NCBI GenBank assembly: GCA_964551445.1
Contig: CAZKCG010000015.1
Span: forward strand, 1-64,000
Reading direction: 5' to 3'
DNA length: 64,000 nucleotides
Origin: DAOPXV01 sp964551445
GTDB taxonomy: Bacteria; Muiribacteriota; UBA9980
A program made the translations under genes and the position numbers. The notes under the pieces are model-generated. The model worked only from the letters and a program-made list of their open reading frames with translations, did not search any database and was not told the origin of the DNA. Numbering within the stretch: the stretch's first letter is position 1; each line of letters opens with the position of its first letter. This document shows positions 53,721 to 61,558 of the stretch, in pieces.

Positions 53721-54818
53721 ATGGAAAACATTTTAGAAAAATACGCGAAACTGATAGTGCATTACTCGCTCAAACTGAAAAAAGGGCAGAATCTTTTGAT
53801 CCGTTCGACGGGCCTCGCCGAGCCGCTTCTGAAGGAAATATATAAAGAAGCGGTCGGCCTGGGGGCATTCCCCGAATTTATGATCGAACTCAGCGGTATC
53901 TCGAAGATATTCTACGATCAGGCCGATGACGAAACGCTCAAATTCGTTTCTCCCCTGTACCGGCACGCCGTCGAAAATTATCACGCGATATTGCGCGTCG
54001 GCGCCCCGTTCAATTTAAAGGAGCTTCAAACGGTTCCGGCCGAAAAGAAAAAAGCCGTCAATATGGCTCTGGCCGGCGTGAATAAAACCTTCATGCGCCG
54101 CTCGTTCGAGGGCGTCATGAACTGGAGCGTATGCGAATTTCCGACCGACGCCGCGGCCCAGGAATGCGGCATGTCGCGGGACGAATACGCGGCGTTCGTT
54201 TATTCGGCATGCTTTTTATATGACGCCGATCCTATAGCGCGCTGGGACGAATTGAAAAAGAATCAGCAGAAATGGGTGGATATGCTCAATAAAAAAGATA
54301 AGATCCGCTTTCTGGGGCCGGATACCGACATCTCATTCAGCGTGCGGGGCCGTAAATGGATCAACAGCAGCGGCGACGCGAATATGCCGTCGGGCGAGGT
54401 CTTCACGACCCCGGTAGAAGATTCGGTGAACGGAAAGATCCGGTTTTCATACCCTGGTATTTTTATGGGCCAGGAGATCGAAGATATTTCCCTCGAGGTC
54501 AAAGACGGCGAGGTCGTCAGATGGGACGCTCAAAAAGGGCGTGAGCTTTTAGACAGCGTTTTTGATATACCCGGTTCGCGCAGATTCGGCGAGGCGGCGA
54601 TAGGGACGAATTACGGCATAACCCGCTTCATAAAGAACATGCTTTTCGATGAAAAAATAGGCGGCACGATACACATGGCCATAGGCGCCGCGTACCCGCA
54701 CACCGGTGGAAAGAACGAATCCTCGATCCACTGGGACCTTCTGGCGGACATGAAAAAAGGCGGCGAGATATACGCCGATGACGAGCTGATCTATAAAGAC
54801 GGCCGTTTTATCGTCTGA
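53721..54818 (+). CDS. M29-family aminopeptidase
   Basis: The protein matches thermophilic M29 metalloaminopeptidases. The metal ligands and catalytic residues are found in PSGEVFTTPVED, GEAAIGTNYG, HMAIGAAYPHTGG and SSIHWDLLADM. It would release N-terminal amino acids from peptides in the cytoplasm. The 365 residues are typical. CGGAGGA precedes the ATG. Next to the amino-acid permease, it suggests peptide/amino-acid recycling. Confidence 0.92.
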   Translation: MENILEKYAKLIVHYSLKLKKGQNLLIRSTGLAEPLLKEIYKEAVGLGAFPEFMIELSGISKIFYDQADDETLKFVSPLYRHAVENYHAILRVGAPFNLKELQTVPAEKKKAVNMALAGVNKTFMRRSFEGVMNWSVCEFPTDAAAQECGMSRDEYAAFVYSACFLYDADPIARWDELKKNQQKWVDMLNKKDKIRFLGPDTDISFSVRGRKWINSSGDANMPSGEVFTTPVEDSVNGKIRFSYPGIFMGQEIEDISLEVKDGEVVRWDAQKGRELLDSVFDIPGSRRFGEAAIGTNYGITRFIKNMLFDEKIGGTIHMAIGAAYPHTGGKNESSIHWDLLADMKKGGEIYADDELIYKDGRFIV

Positions 54819-54957
54819 TGTATTGCGTCTAACTTATGTTCCTGTTTGGTATAGTGAAGAAGCTCGCTGCAGGCGGAACGAATAGAACCAGGGACGCCGA
54901 AAAGATAACGGCTTATGCGGCCGGCTTCGTCAGCCGTTAAAAAACGCCGCAAAATAT
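54819..54957 (+). other. Potentially structured 3' region after the aminopeptidase
   Basis: It has several complementary segments: GCGTC near 54826 with GACGC near 54893, and AACGGCT (about 54907) with AGCCGTT (about 54930). It does not look like a tRNA. It may be a structured 3' UTR or a small RNA ending at the terminator that follows; not identified. Confidence 0.3.
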
Positions 54958-54996
54958 AAAAAAGCCCCGGATCGTTTTATGGGTCCGGGGCTTTTT
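54958..54996 (+). terminator. Strong bidirectional terminator
   Basis: AAAAAGCCCCGGA (to 54971) pairs with TCCGGGGCTTTTT (54984-54996), with A- and T-runs on both sides; it serves both the aminopeptidase unit and the convergent HTH gene. Confidence 0.9.
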
Positions 54997-55009
54997 CGCT
55001 TTTGAAAAT

Positions 55010-55576
55010 TTATTTGAAATTGCAGAATATCGGAGGATTTCCCGAGATTATGAACTTGCATTTATCGGCCGCCGATAAGTTGTTCAGCTTGCAGGAAACA
55101 TATGATTTGAAATTGAGCGAGTCGCCGGTTTCGAGCGTGAGGGTCGTATCGGGAAGGGCCGCTTCGACGGCGCCTGACATGATATAAATAAAGCGTTCGC
55201 CGGGGATCTCACGGTTGATGATCTCGGCGGAGAGCTGTTTAAGCGGGTCTATCTCGACTATATAGGTTTCAAGGACGTTCTCTTCGAGCTTGGACGCTAA
55301 AAGAGTCATATTTACGCCCGTATCTTCATTATAAATGGATTCGACCTCGGTATTTTTAACGAAGATATATTCTTTGCGCTCGACCTGTCTGAAAAAGTCG
55401 GATATGTTGACGCGGTAATATCTTAAGAGGACTTCGAGCGAGTTGAGCGAAGGCGAGGTTTTGCCGTTTTCTATCTGCGAGAGCAGGCTTGCCGTAAGGT
55501 TAGTGCTTTTAGCCACTTCGTTCAAAGTTATATGTTTTTCTTTTCTGATCTTTTTCAGGAAAAACCCGATATTCAT
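55010..55576 (-). CDS. HTH-XRE transcription regulator with cupin domain
   Basis: The N-terminal HTH (about 5-60: ITLNEVAKSTNLTASLLSQI) is of the Cro/C1 type, and the C-terminal part (about 95-188) is a small cupin domain with ERFIYIMSGAVEA and LETGDSLNF. Such regulators (PuuR-like) usually control catabolism or transport of a small ligand bound by the cupin. AAAGGCGGA precedes the ATG at 55576. No obvious target gene is adjacent; the amino-acid permease operon and the FN3 protein are nearest. Confidence 0.88.
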   Translation of the reverse strand: MNIGFFLKKIRKEKHITLNEVAKSTNLTASLLSQIENGKTSPSLNSLEVLLRYYRVNISDFFRQVERKEYIFVKNTEVESIYNEDTGVNMTLLASKLEENVLETYIVEIDPLKQLSAEIINREIPGERFIYIMSGAVEAALPDTTLTLETGDSLNFKSYVSCKLNNLSAADKCKFIISGNPPIFCNFK

Positions 55577-55753
55577 TAGTGTTCCGCCTTTGTCTTCCCG
55601 CGGTTTGATCTCCGGGAAGTTTCTTTAAAATTAACGGCTTTATAAAAATCCCGTGTGTGAGCTGTATTCTATCAAAATTATGCCCGCTTTGCCAGATATT
55701 TTTTCTTAATTCTTTTTTTACATCTCCGGCGGCCGCAACATTTTCTTTAACTT

Positions 55754-58003
55754 TTATTTTTCTATATTCGAAGGTTTCGGGAATTTCGCGCAAACTTCGA
55801 CCCATGTTGAAAATTTAGGCGCGGCTTTATTTATCAGTCCTTTGTAAAGCGTGAGATCTTTGAGGTTATATGAATAAACCTCGTACTCGTCGCCCGCGGC
55901 CGCCGCTGAATAAACGCTCATTTCCGATGAATTCGGAAGGTCGCCAAGATTTTCGCCGGCTTTTTTCCACCATTTCCAGGCCTTGCCGTTCGTCGTGCTC
56001 GCGACCGTAAGCCATTTTTTCGCCGGATCGAAGCAGAGGCAGGTCACCAGATCGCCTTTGATCGAAAAACTTACGATGGTGTTATCATTGAATTCATCGG
56101 GAAGCGGAAGGCTGGATGAATAATCGCTCCACCATTTCCAGCTTTTGCCGTTGTCGCCCGAAACGGCTATCTTTATAAAAGTTTTTTCGCTGTCATAGAT
56201 AAAAGCGGCTATCTTTTTGGCGTCCTTAGCGAACGCTATTTTCGAACTGGCCGCGAATTCCTCCGGCAGAGGCATGTTCGACTGGATAACGCTCCACCAT
56301 TTCCAGCTTTTGCCGTCGCCCGATTCCGAATATTCGACCGAATGATTTTCCATGTTGAATGAAAAACCGTAGTAAGAGGAGCCGGTCCTTCCGAAGCTTA
56401 TGGAAACGGCCGAAGGGGTTTTAACCATTATCGCGGCCGATCTTTCCGACTCGTTAGACGAGCCGTCAGCCGCCGTTACTTTGTAATAATATTCGGTCCG
56501 CGGCCGCACGCTTTTATCGGCGAAGCCGTTTTCCGTCAATTCCGAGGCGTCTTTTATTTTTTCAAAGCCGCTCTCTTTATTTTCGCTTCTAAAGACGGTA
56601 TAAAATTTAACGTCGTTCTCTTTTGAGCGCTCCCAGCTGAGCGTAACTTTTCCGGCGGCGGGCGACGCCATTAAATTTTGAGGCGCGGCTGGCGCGATCG
56701 TGTCTTTTACGGTCACTTTCAGGACATTGGACGGGCCGCCTCTGACCCCGTATTTATTAACGGCGATAACGGCATAGTAGTAAGTTTTTCCGTTTTCAAG
56801 GCCTTCATCCCTGAAGGACGCAGCGGCGCTTTCTCCTGCAGGCTGAAGTTTTCCCGCGTCGTTTGTGTCTCCGCGAAGGACCGCGTAATTTTTAAAACCC
56901 GCGCGCTTTGTTTCGTTCCACGCTATCTGAATTTTTCCATTTTCTGCCGTTTCGATCCTTATGCCATCAGGCGCCGCTATAGGCGCTTTGTTTTCGGGTT
57001 TCACGGACGTCGGGGCTGAAGGTTTCGACTCGTTCCCTTTTTTATCGAACGCCAAAACGGCGTAAAAATATTCTTTTCCGTCTTCTATATCGCCGTCGGA
57101 ATATTCGCAGGAAGCCGCGCCGTCAATTTTTTTCAGAACGGAAAGACCGTCCCTGGAAAAGCCTTTTTTCACTATATAACCGGCAGCGTCCGGTTCGGAA
57201 TTTTTATTCCATTTCAAAACTATTTTTTCATCCTTTACATCGGCCATGAATCCTTGCGGCATTTCAGGCGGCGTCCGGTCGGCCGTTTCGATCTTTATTG
57301 CCTGCGAAGGCTTCGAATAAATCTTGTTTTTGGCATCCGCCTTATCCCGGACGGCCGTGACGATGTAGTAATAATACGTTTTATCTTCGGATATCTCGGA
57401 ATCCGTCAGAGAAGCCTTTCCCGAAACCTGGAAAGTATAGTTTTTATATCCCGGATCGGCCGCGAATTCTTCTTTTTCGCATCTGTAAACGAGATAATAA
57501 GCGGCCCCTTCGACCTCCTGCCAGCTCAATTCAGCCGAAGCGGAAGGCGCGCCCGAGTATTTCGCGACGACGCCCGCCGGAGGAGCGACAGTTATTACGG
57601 GAGGTTCCGTTTTTTTATCCGTTTCAGGTTTTTTCACTTCTTCTTTCGGCGCGGCATCAGCTGTTTTGGTTTCTGAGCCGTTCTGGATCCCGTCGTTCTT
57701 TTTATCCTGCTCTTCTTTTTTTATTTCTTTGTTTTCATTTCCCGCGGCGGTCTTATTTTCTACGGCCGCCTTTGACTCATCTGTTTTTACGCCGGCCGGT
57801 TTGATTTCTTCCGGTTTTTTTTCGAGTTCGTTTTTTTTGTCATCACTTTTTTTAATCTCATCGGCGGACTTTGCTTCTTCTTTAGTTTCCTCGTCGGCGC
57901 CTATGACGACCTTTCCGGTTTCGGCGACCGCGGTCCGCGTCTGAAAACCGGCTGACGCGAGAAATATAAACGTCAGGATCGAAACCCAATATAGTTTTTT
58001 CAT
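55754..58003 (-). CDS. Secreted multi-FN3 protein with C-terminal Asp-box-like repeats
   Basis: A signal peptide (about 1-27) leads into a Lys/Glu-rich low-complexity linker (about 30-135). About five fibronectin type III domains follow (about 145-530; repeated KxYYYxVTA/YYYAVIAV strands). The C-terminal part (about 535-749) holds three repeats with GKSWKWW, GKSWKWW and GKAWKWW; one (SGDNGKSW) fits the SxDxGxxW Asp box of sialidase-type beta-propellers. Likely a surface adhesin or glycan-binding protein. AAAGGATGA precedes the ATG. Confidence 0.8.
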   Translation of the reverse strand: MKKLYWVSILTFIFLASAGFQTRTAVAETGKVVIGADEETKEEAKSADEIKKSDDKKNELEKKPEEIKPAGVKTDESKAAVENKTAAGNENKEIKKEEQDKKNDGIQNGSETKTADAAPKEEVKKPETDKKTEPPVITVAPPAGVVAKYSGAPSASAELSWQEVEGAAYYLVYRCEKEEFAADPGYKNYTFQVSGKASLTDSEISEDKTYYYYIVTAVRDKADAKNKIYSKPSQAIKIETADRTPPEMPQGFMADVKDEKIVLKWNKNSEPDAAGYIVKKGFSRDGLSVLKKIDGAASCEYSDGDIEDGKEYFYAVLAFDKKGNESKPSAPTSVKPENKAPIAAPDGIRIETAENGKIQIAWNETKRAGFKNYAVLRGDTNDAGKLQPAGESAAASFRDEGLENGKTYYYAVIAVNKYGVRGGPSNVLKVTVKDTIAPAAPQNLMASPAAGKVTLSWERSKENDVKFYTVFRSENKESGFEKIKDASELTENGFADKSVRPRTEYYYKVTAADGSSNESERSAAIMVKTPSAVSISFGRTGSSYYGFSFNMENHSVEYSESGDGKSWKWWSVIQSNMPLPEEFAASSKIAFAKDAKKIAAFIYDSEKTFIKIAVSGDNGKSWKWWSDYSSSLPLPDEFNDNTIVSFSIKGDLVTCLCFDPAKKWLTVASTTNGKAWKWWKKAGENLGDLPNSSEMSVYSAAAAGDEYEVYSYNLKDLTLYKGLINKAAPKFSTWVEVCAKFPKPSNIEK

Positions 58004-58031
58004 TTATTTCATCCTTTCATATTACAAAAAA

Positions 58032-58748
58032 TTAATATTCCAGTTTTTTGAGAGGTTCTATCCACTTAGCGGCGTCGAATCCGTCTTTGGAAACCTTTAA
58101 AGCGGCTTTTCCGAGCCTGGTCGTCTCGCCCGATACCGCCCAGATGTCGGCTTCGATCTCGCCGGGAGCGGTCACGCTTTTTATCCGGCCTACCCACGCA
58201 AGGTTTTTCGCGTCTCCGGCGTTCTTTTCCCATTTGAATTTATCGGCGGTTTCCGCGCGGCAGAGGAGAGATTCGAATTTAACGAATTCGAATTTATTTT
58301 TGTTCCATGAGTAAACTCTGTAAGACGCCGGGCTTACGTCCGACTGGGCGACTGGCGATAAAAGATATATTTTTCCGTCCCCGAAGATATCCGCGACGGC
58401 TTCTATCGGTTCGAGTCCGAAATCGGCGAAAACGAACCTGAACTCGTTCTTTTCAAAGATCTCTTCGTCTTTGAATTTCGGCCCTTCCCAGATGGTCTCG
58501 TATTTATCGCCTTTTTTCTTCATGACGACAAGCTGGCCGCAATATCTTATGATCTCGTTATTCTCCGAATAAACGCCGTAAGCCTTAAGCGCTATTTTTT
58601 CAGGCGTTTTATCGCCGTCGATGTCGCATAACTTTTCTTCGAAGATATCGCCTTCTTTTTTTACTTTGTCGAACTCGAAATCTGAAGCGGCCGCGGCGAT
58701 ATTAAAGTTGATGAGGACCAGCAGTAACGATAGAATGAGATTTTTCAT
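58032..58748 (-). CDS. Secreted protein with FG-GAP/VCBS-like segment, unknown function
   Basis: A signal peptide is clear (about 1-20). The mature protein begins with a calcium-loop-like CDIDGDKTPEKIALK (DxDGD) and continues as a beta-rich domain. No enzyme motif is visible. AAAAGGATGG precedes the ATG at 58748. The gene is 28 bp upstream of the FN3 protein gene on the same strand, so they are probably co-transcribed; a role at the cell surface is inferred. Confidence 0.7.
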   Translation of the reverse strand: MKNLILSLLLVLINFNIAAAASDFEFDKVKKEGDIFEEKLCDIDGDKTPEKIALKAYGVYSENNEIIRYCGQLVVMKKKGDKYETIWEGPKFKDEEIFEKNEFRFVFADFGLEPIEAVADIFGDGKIYLLSPVAQSDVSPASYRVYSWNKNKFEFVKFESLLCRAETADKFKWEKNAGDAKNLAWVGRIKSVTAPGEIEADIWAVSGETTRLGKAALKVSKDGFDAAKWIEPLKKLEY

Positions 58749-59117
58749 ATACCATCCTTTTATATTTCAGCCGCGTTTTCTTGCGCGGATATTTAATTAA
58801 CGGATCGAGCCGTTCTTTATTTATTCATTAATATACTAAAAATAATTTTTATAGTCAAATGTTAATTTGAGCGATCTCATATACTGCCGGCCCGAAGTTC
58901 CACCGCGAGGTGCGCAAGCGGATGCCGTTGACGCCCGGTCCGTCTTTATCGGCTCTATACGGCCTGCGTTCATTGCGGCGCATTGAAAAAGGCAGGATCT
59001 TCTCCGTTCGCATTTTCGCAGCCGCTTGCTTTTCCGCGTCGCGGCCCGCCTCCGTGAAACACATTTAAATGTAATGCTTTTGCAAAAAAAAACTGAATGT
59101 GTTAAAATAACTGCGAT
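58749..59117 (+). other. 369-bp intergenic region before aroB
   Basis: The left part is AT-rich, then about 58870-59050 is unusually GC-rich without a supported gene (an open frame on the minus strand lacks a ribosome site and has unusual composition). The right end holds the aroB promoter. Confidence 0.5.
59080..59108 (+). promoter_or_regulatory. Promoter of aroB, nearly leaderless
   Basis: TTGCAA (59080-59085) and TAAAAT (59103-59108) are 17 bp apart. The ATG at 59118 is 9 bases beyond the -10 box, so the leader would be about 0-4 nt, and no Shine-Dalgarno is present. Confidence 0.65.
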
Positions 59118-60224
59118 ATGAGCGTGATATATTTTTTGAATTCGAAGGTTCCCGTATCGGCGGTCCCGGATATAATAACCTCCGGCGCCGCCCGCGTCAT
59201 GGCCGCTTCCACCGGCCGGATATTGTCGTTGACCGGCGCCGGAAAACTGCTGGAAGGCCCAGCTGAAAGAGTGAATTTTTTCAATTTTCCCCGTGACGGC
59301 GAGACCGTCAAGTCCCTCGGCTCGGTGGAAAAAATAACGGCCAGGCTTATAGAACTGGGGTTTTCAGGCGGCGACCATCTGTGCGCCATAGGCGGAGGAA
59401 CGATATGCGACATATCATCTTTCGCCGCTTCGGTCTATAAGCGCGGCATGAGGCTTACGCTCGTCCCGACCACGCTTCTTGCGATGATAGACGCCGCGGT
59501 CGGAGGAAAAACGGCCGCGAATGCGAACGGCGTTAAAAACGCGATCGGCACTTTTTATCCGGCCGGAAAGATAATCATAGTTCCCTCTTTTTTAAAAACG
59601 CTTCCCGCCCGCGAGATCGAGAACGGGCTTTTCGAGGCATTCAAATACGGCCTTCTTTTTTCGGAAAGGCTCGCGCGCGAAATAGTTTCCAAACGAAATT
59701 CACTGAAAAATTATGACGGAGAAAGCGCTCCGCTTTTTGAAAAGATAATTAAAACATGCGTTTCATATAAAACGGATATCACGGGGTCCGATCCTTTCGA
59801 TAAAGGCGTCCGCAAGCTTTTAAATCTCGGCCATACGACCGGCCACGCGATAGAAAGCGTAAGCGGCAATAAAACAAGTCACGGAAGCGCCGTCGGAGCG
59901 GGCCTTCTTATCGAGGCCGTTATCGCTCGCGAACTCGGGGTTTTAAAAAGGGCTGAAGCGGTTTTGAAATTCATCGCGGGCTTCCTTGAAAACTCGGCGT
60001 CGTTCGGGACCGTCAAAAAGGTCCTTTTCTCGCAGCGCGCGTTCGAAAAGATGGCGCCTTTTATCGCCCATGATAAAAAAAGCGACGGAACCGGGATCGA
60101 CATGCCGCTGTTATCCGGCATCGCGAAACCGGTCATTGCCCGTGTGAATTTAGAAAAAGATATCCTGCCCGTCCTTGCTAAAATGCCCGTCCTGCTTGCT
60201 CCATATATCCGGAAAAACTATTGA
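59118..60224 (+). CDS. aroB: 3-dehydroquinate synthase
   Basis: AroB converts DAHP to 3-dehydroquinate in the shikimate pathway. The NAD-binding GGGTICDISSFAASVYKRG, the PTTLLAMIDAAVGGKTAAN segment, the metal-ligand Glu in ENGLFEAFKYG and His residues in NLGHTTGHAIE and SHGSAVGAGLL are all present. The 368 residues fit the family. No other shikimate gene is adjacent. Its start is next to the promoter (see the promoter entry). Confidence 0.95.
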   Translation: MSVIYFLNSKVPVSAVPDIITSGAARVMAASTGRILSLTGAGKLLEGPAERVNFFNFPRDGETVKSLGSVEKITARLIELGFSGGDHLCAIGGGTICDISSFAASVYKRGMRLTLVPTTLLAMIDAAVGGKTAANANGVKNAIGTFYPAGKIIIVPSFLKTLPAREIENGLFEAFKYGLLFSERLAREIVSKRNSLKNYDGESAPLFEKIIKTCVSYKTDITGSDPFDKGVRKLLNLGHTTGHAIESVSGNKTSHGSAVGAGLLIEAVIARELGVLKRAEAVLKFIAGFLENSASFGTVKKVLFSQRAFEKMAPFIAHDKKSDGTGIDMPLLSGIAKPVIARVNLEKDILPVLAKMPVLLAPYIRKNY

Positions 60225-60311
60225 AATACCCTGTTAACGAATCCTTTTAAGCTTCGGAGGCTGGCGTTTCGTTTTTCCGGAATTAGAAGTTCATGGCCGG
60301 CCATTCCGGCG

Positions 60312-61205
60312 CTACTGCATGAAGATGATCACGCCTGAAAGCGTGAACCACAGCAATACGCACAGAATAAGCGGAATATCGGTCAGGACTATCTCCGTCG
60401 GCGAGGAGCCGAGTTCCTTCTTATAAACTAAATAAAGATATCTGAATATTCCATAAAGGACGAACGGCACCGTGAATATAAGGTTTTCGGTGTTAAACTT
60501 TTTGACTGTTTCCGGAGAGACCGTATAGAGCGCGTAAGATATTACCGTCGTCGAGGTCGATATAACGATCATCTGATCTAGGAAGGTCGTGTTATAATGG
60601 GCCAGGACCTCCCGGTGAAGGCTCGCCTGTCCGTTGAGCGTGGTTATTTCGGCCCTGCGCTTGCAGAACCCCAGAAAAAGCGAGATCAGAAACGCGCACA
60701 TCAAAAGCCAGTGGGAAGGCGTCACGTTTATGACGACCGCTCCGGCGATGACCCTCAGAACGAAACCTATCGCGATGAATATCACGTCGAGTATCACCAC
60801 GTTCTTGATCTTGAGCGTATAGAAAATATTGAGGGCCAGATATCCAAGCACTATATAAAATATGCCGTTGTTGTTGCTTTCACGGCTTACGACCCACGCC
60901 ATGGTGAGAGCCATTAAGACCACGGCCGCGAACCACGCCCAGGCAAGGCTTACCGGAAGATTTCCGGCCGGAATGGGCCTCTTCTGTTTTTTCGGGTGCA
61001 GCTTGTCCTTTTCGCAGTCCACTATGTCGTTTAAAAGATAGACCGCTCCAGAAAAGAGTGAGAACGTGAAAAAGGTCAGCGCGGCTATCAGCGAATCGTT
61101 AAAATTGAGTATCTTCTTCGAGAAAAGAAGCGGCAGGAATATGAAGAAATTTTTAACCCAGTGCTTCGGTCTCAACGCGGTGATCAAGTAATATATCTTA
61201 TTCAA
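60312..61205 (-). CDS. UbiA-family prenyltransferase, decaprenyl-phosphate phosphoribosyltransferase-like
   Basis: The protein has about eight to nine membrane helices, opens ALRPKHWVKNFFIFLPLLFS and has the metal-binding NDIVDCEKDKLHP loop, followed by KIKNVVILDVIFIAIGFVLR and AGAVVI. These fit the DPPR synthase branch (transfer of phosphoribose to polyprenyl phosphate) rather than ubiquinone or menaquinone branches, and mycobacterial homologues feed arabinan synthesis. TTG at 61205 is preceded by AGGAG; an ATT codon sits just before it. Substrate assignment is from motif recall only. Confidence 0.82.
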   Translation of the reverse strand: MNKIYYLITALRPKHWVKNFFIFLPLLFSKKILNFNDSLIAALTFFTFSLFSGAVYLLNDIVDCEKDKLHPKKQKRPIPAGNLPVSLAWAWFAAVVLMALTMAWVVSRESNNNGIFYIVLGYLALNIFYTLKIKNVVILDVIFIAIGFVLRVIAGAVVINVTPSHWLLMCAFLISLFLGFCKRRAEITTLNGQASLHREVLAHYNTTFLDQMIVISTSTTVISYALYTVSPETVKKFNTENLIFTVPFVLYGIFRYLYLVYKKELGSSPTEIVLTDIPLILCVLLWFTLSGVIIFMQ

Positions 61206-61558
61206 AATATCAGGACTCCTGTTTTTGTCAAGTTTTTAAATGACCGTTAAAACTAACGGACAGTGTTGGTTTTAACTGCAGCCGTTCCGCCCGGATGCGG
61301 GATCGTGATCCTCGCGGGCGGAATGGGAGACGTTTGCAGTCCCGCTTCGCCTGATGCCGGACCAAAGCGGTGCGCGCGTGAATGCCTTGCGCCCGTGCCG
61401 CCCGCTTCCGCCGCGGGAAATTCCGGCGGCATTGAAATTAATGCTGCCGGTCTATATATCGGAAAATAAATCAAATAAATTAAAAAGAAAGAGACGGCGT
61501 TCAAACCGTCCCTTTCTCTTTTAGTTGACCCGTTATGATGTTTTCTCTGGTCTAAAGA
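61206..61558 (-). other. 353-bp intergenic region between dnaK and the UbiA-family gene
   Basis: It contains the dnaK terminator at 61482-61522 and a GC-rich middle (about 61280-61440) with open frames on both strands that overlap each other, lack ribosome sites and have no recognisable product. I see no other element. Confidence 0.5.
61482..61522 (-). terminator. Terminator after dnaK
   Basis: GAAAGAGACGG (61487-61497) pairs at 10 of 11 positions with the complementary arm from 61506 on, with an A-run (the minus-strand T-run) on the left. Confidence 0.7.

Noticed and set aside
57254..57676. Long open frames antisense to the FN3 protein gene
   Set aside because: They mirror the codon pattern of the real gene on the opposite strand and are Arg/Phe-rich without a ribosome site.
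58855..59064. 69-codon open frame on the minus strand before aroB
   Set aside because: No ribosome site, Arg-rich unusual composition and no recognisable protein.
61253..61504. Small open frames on both strands between dnaK and the UbiA-family gene
   Set aside because: They overlap each other, have no ribosome-binding sites, have odd composition and run into the dnaK terminator.
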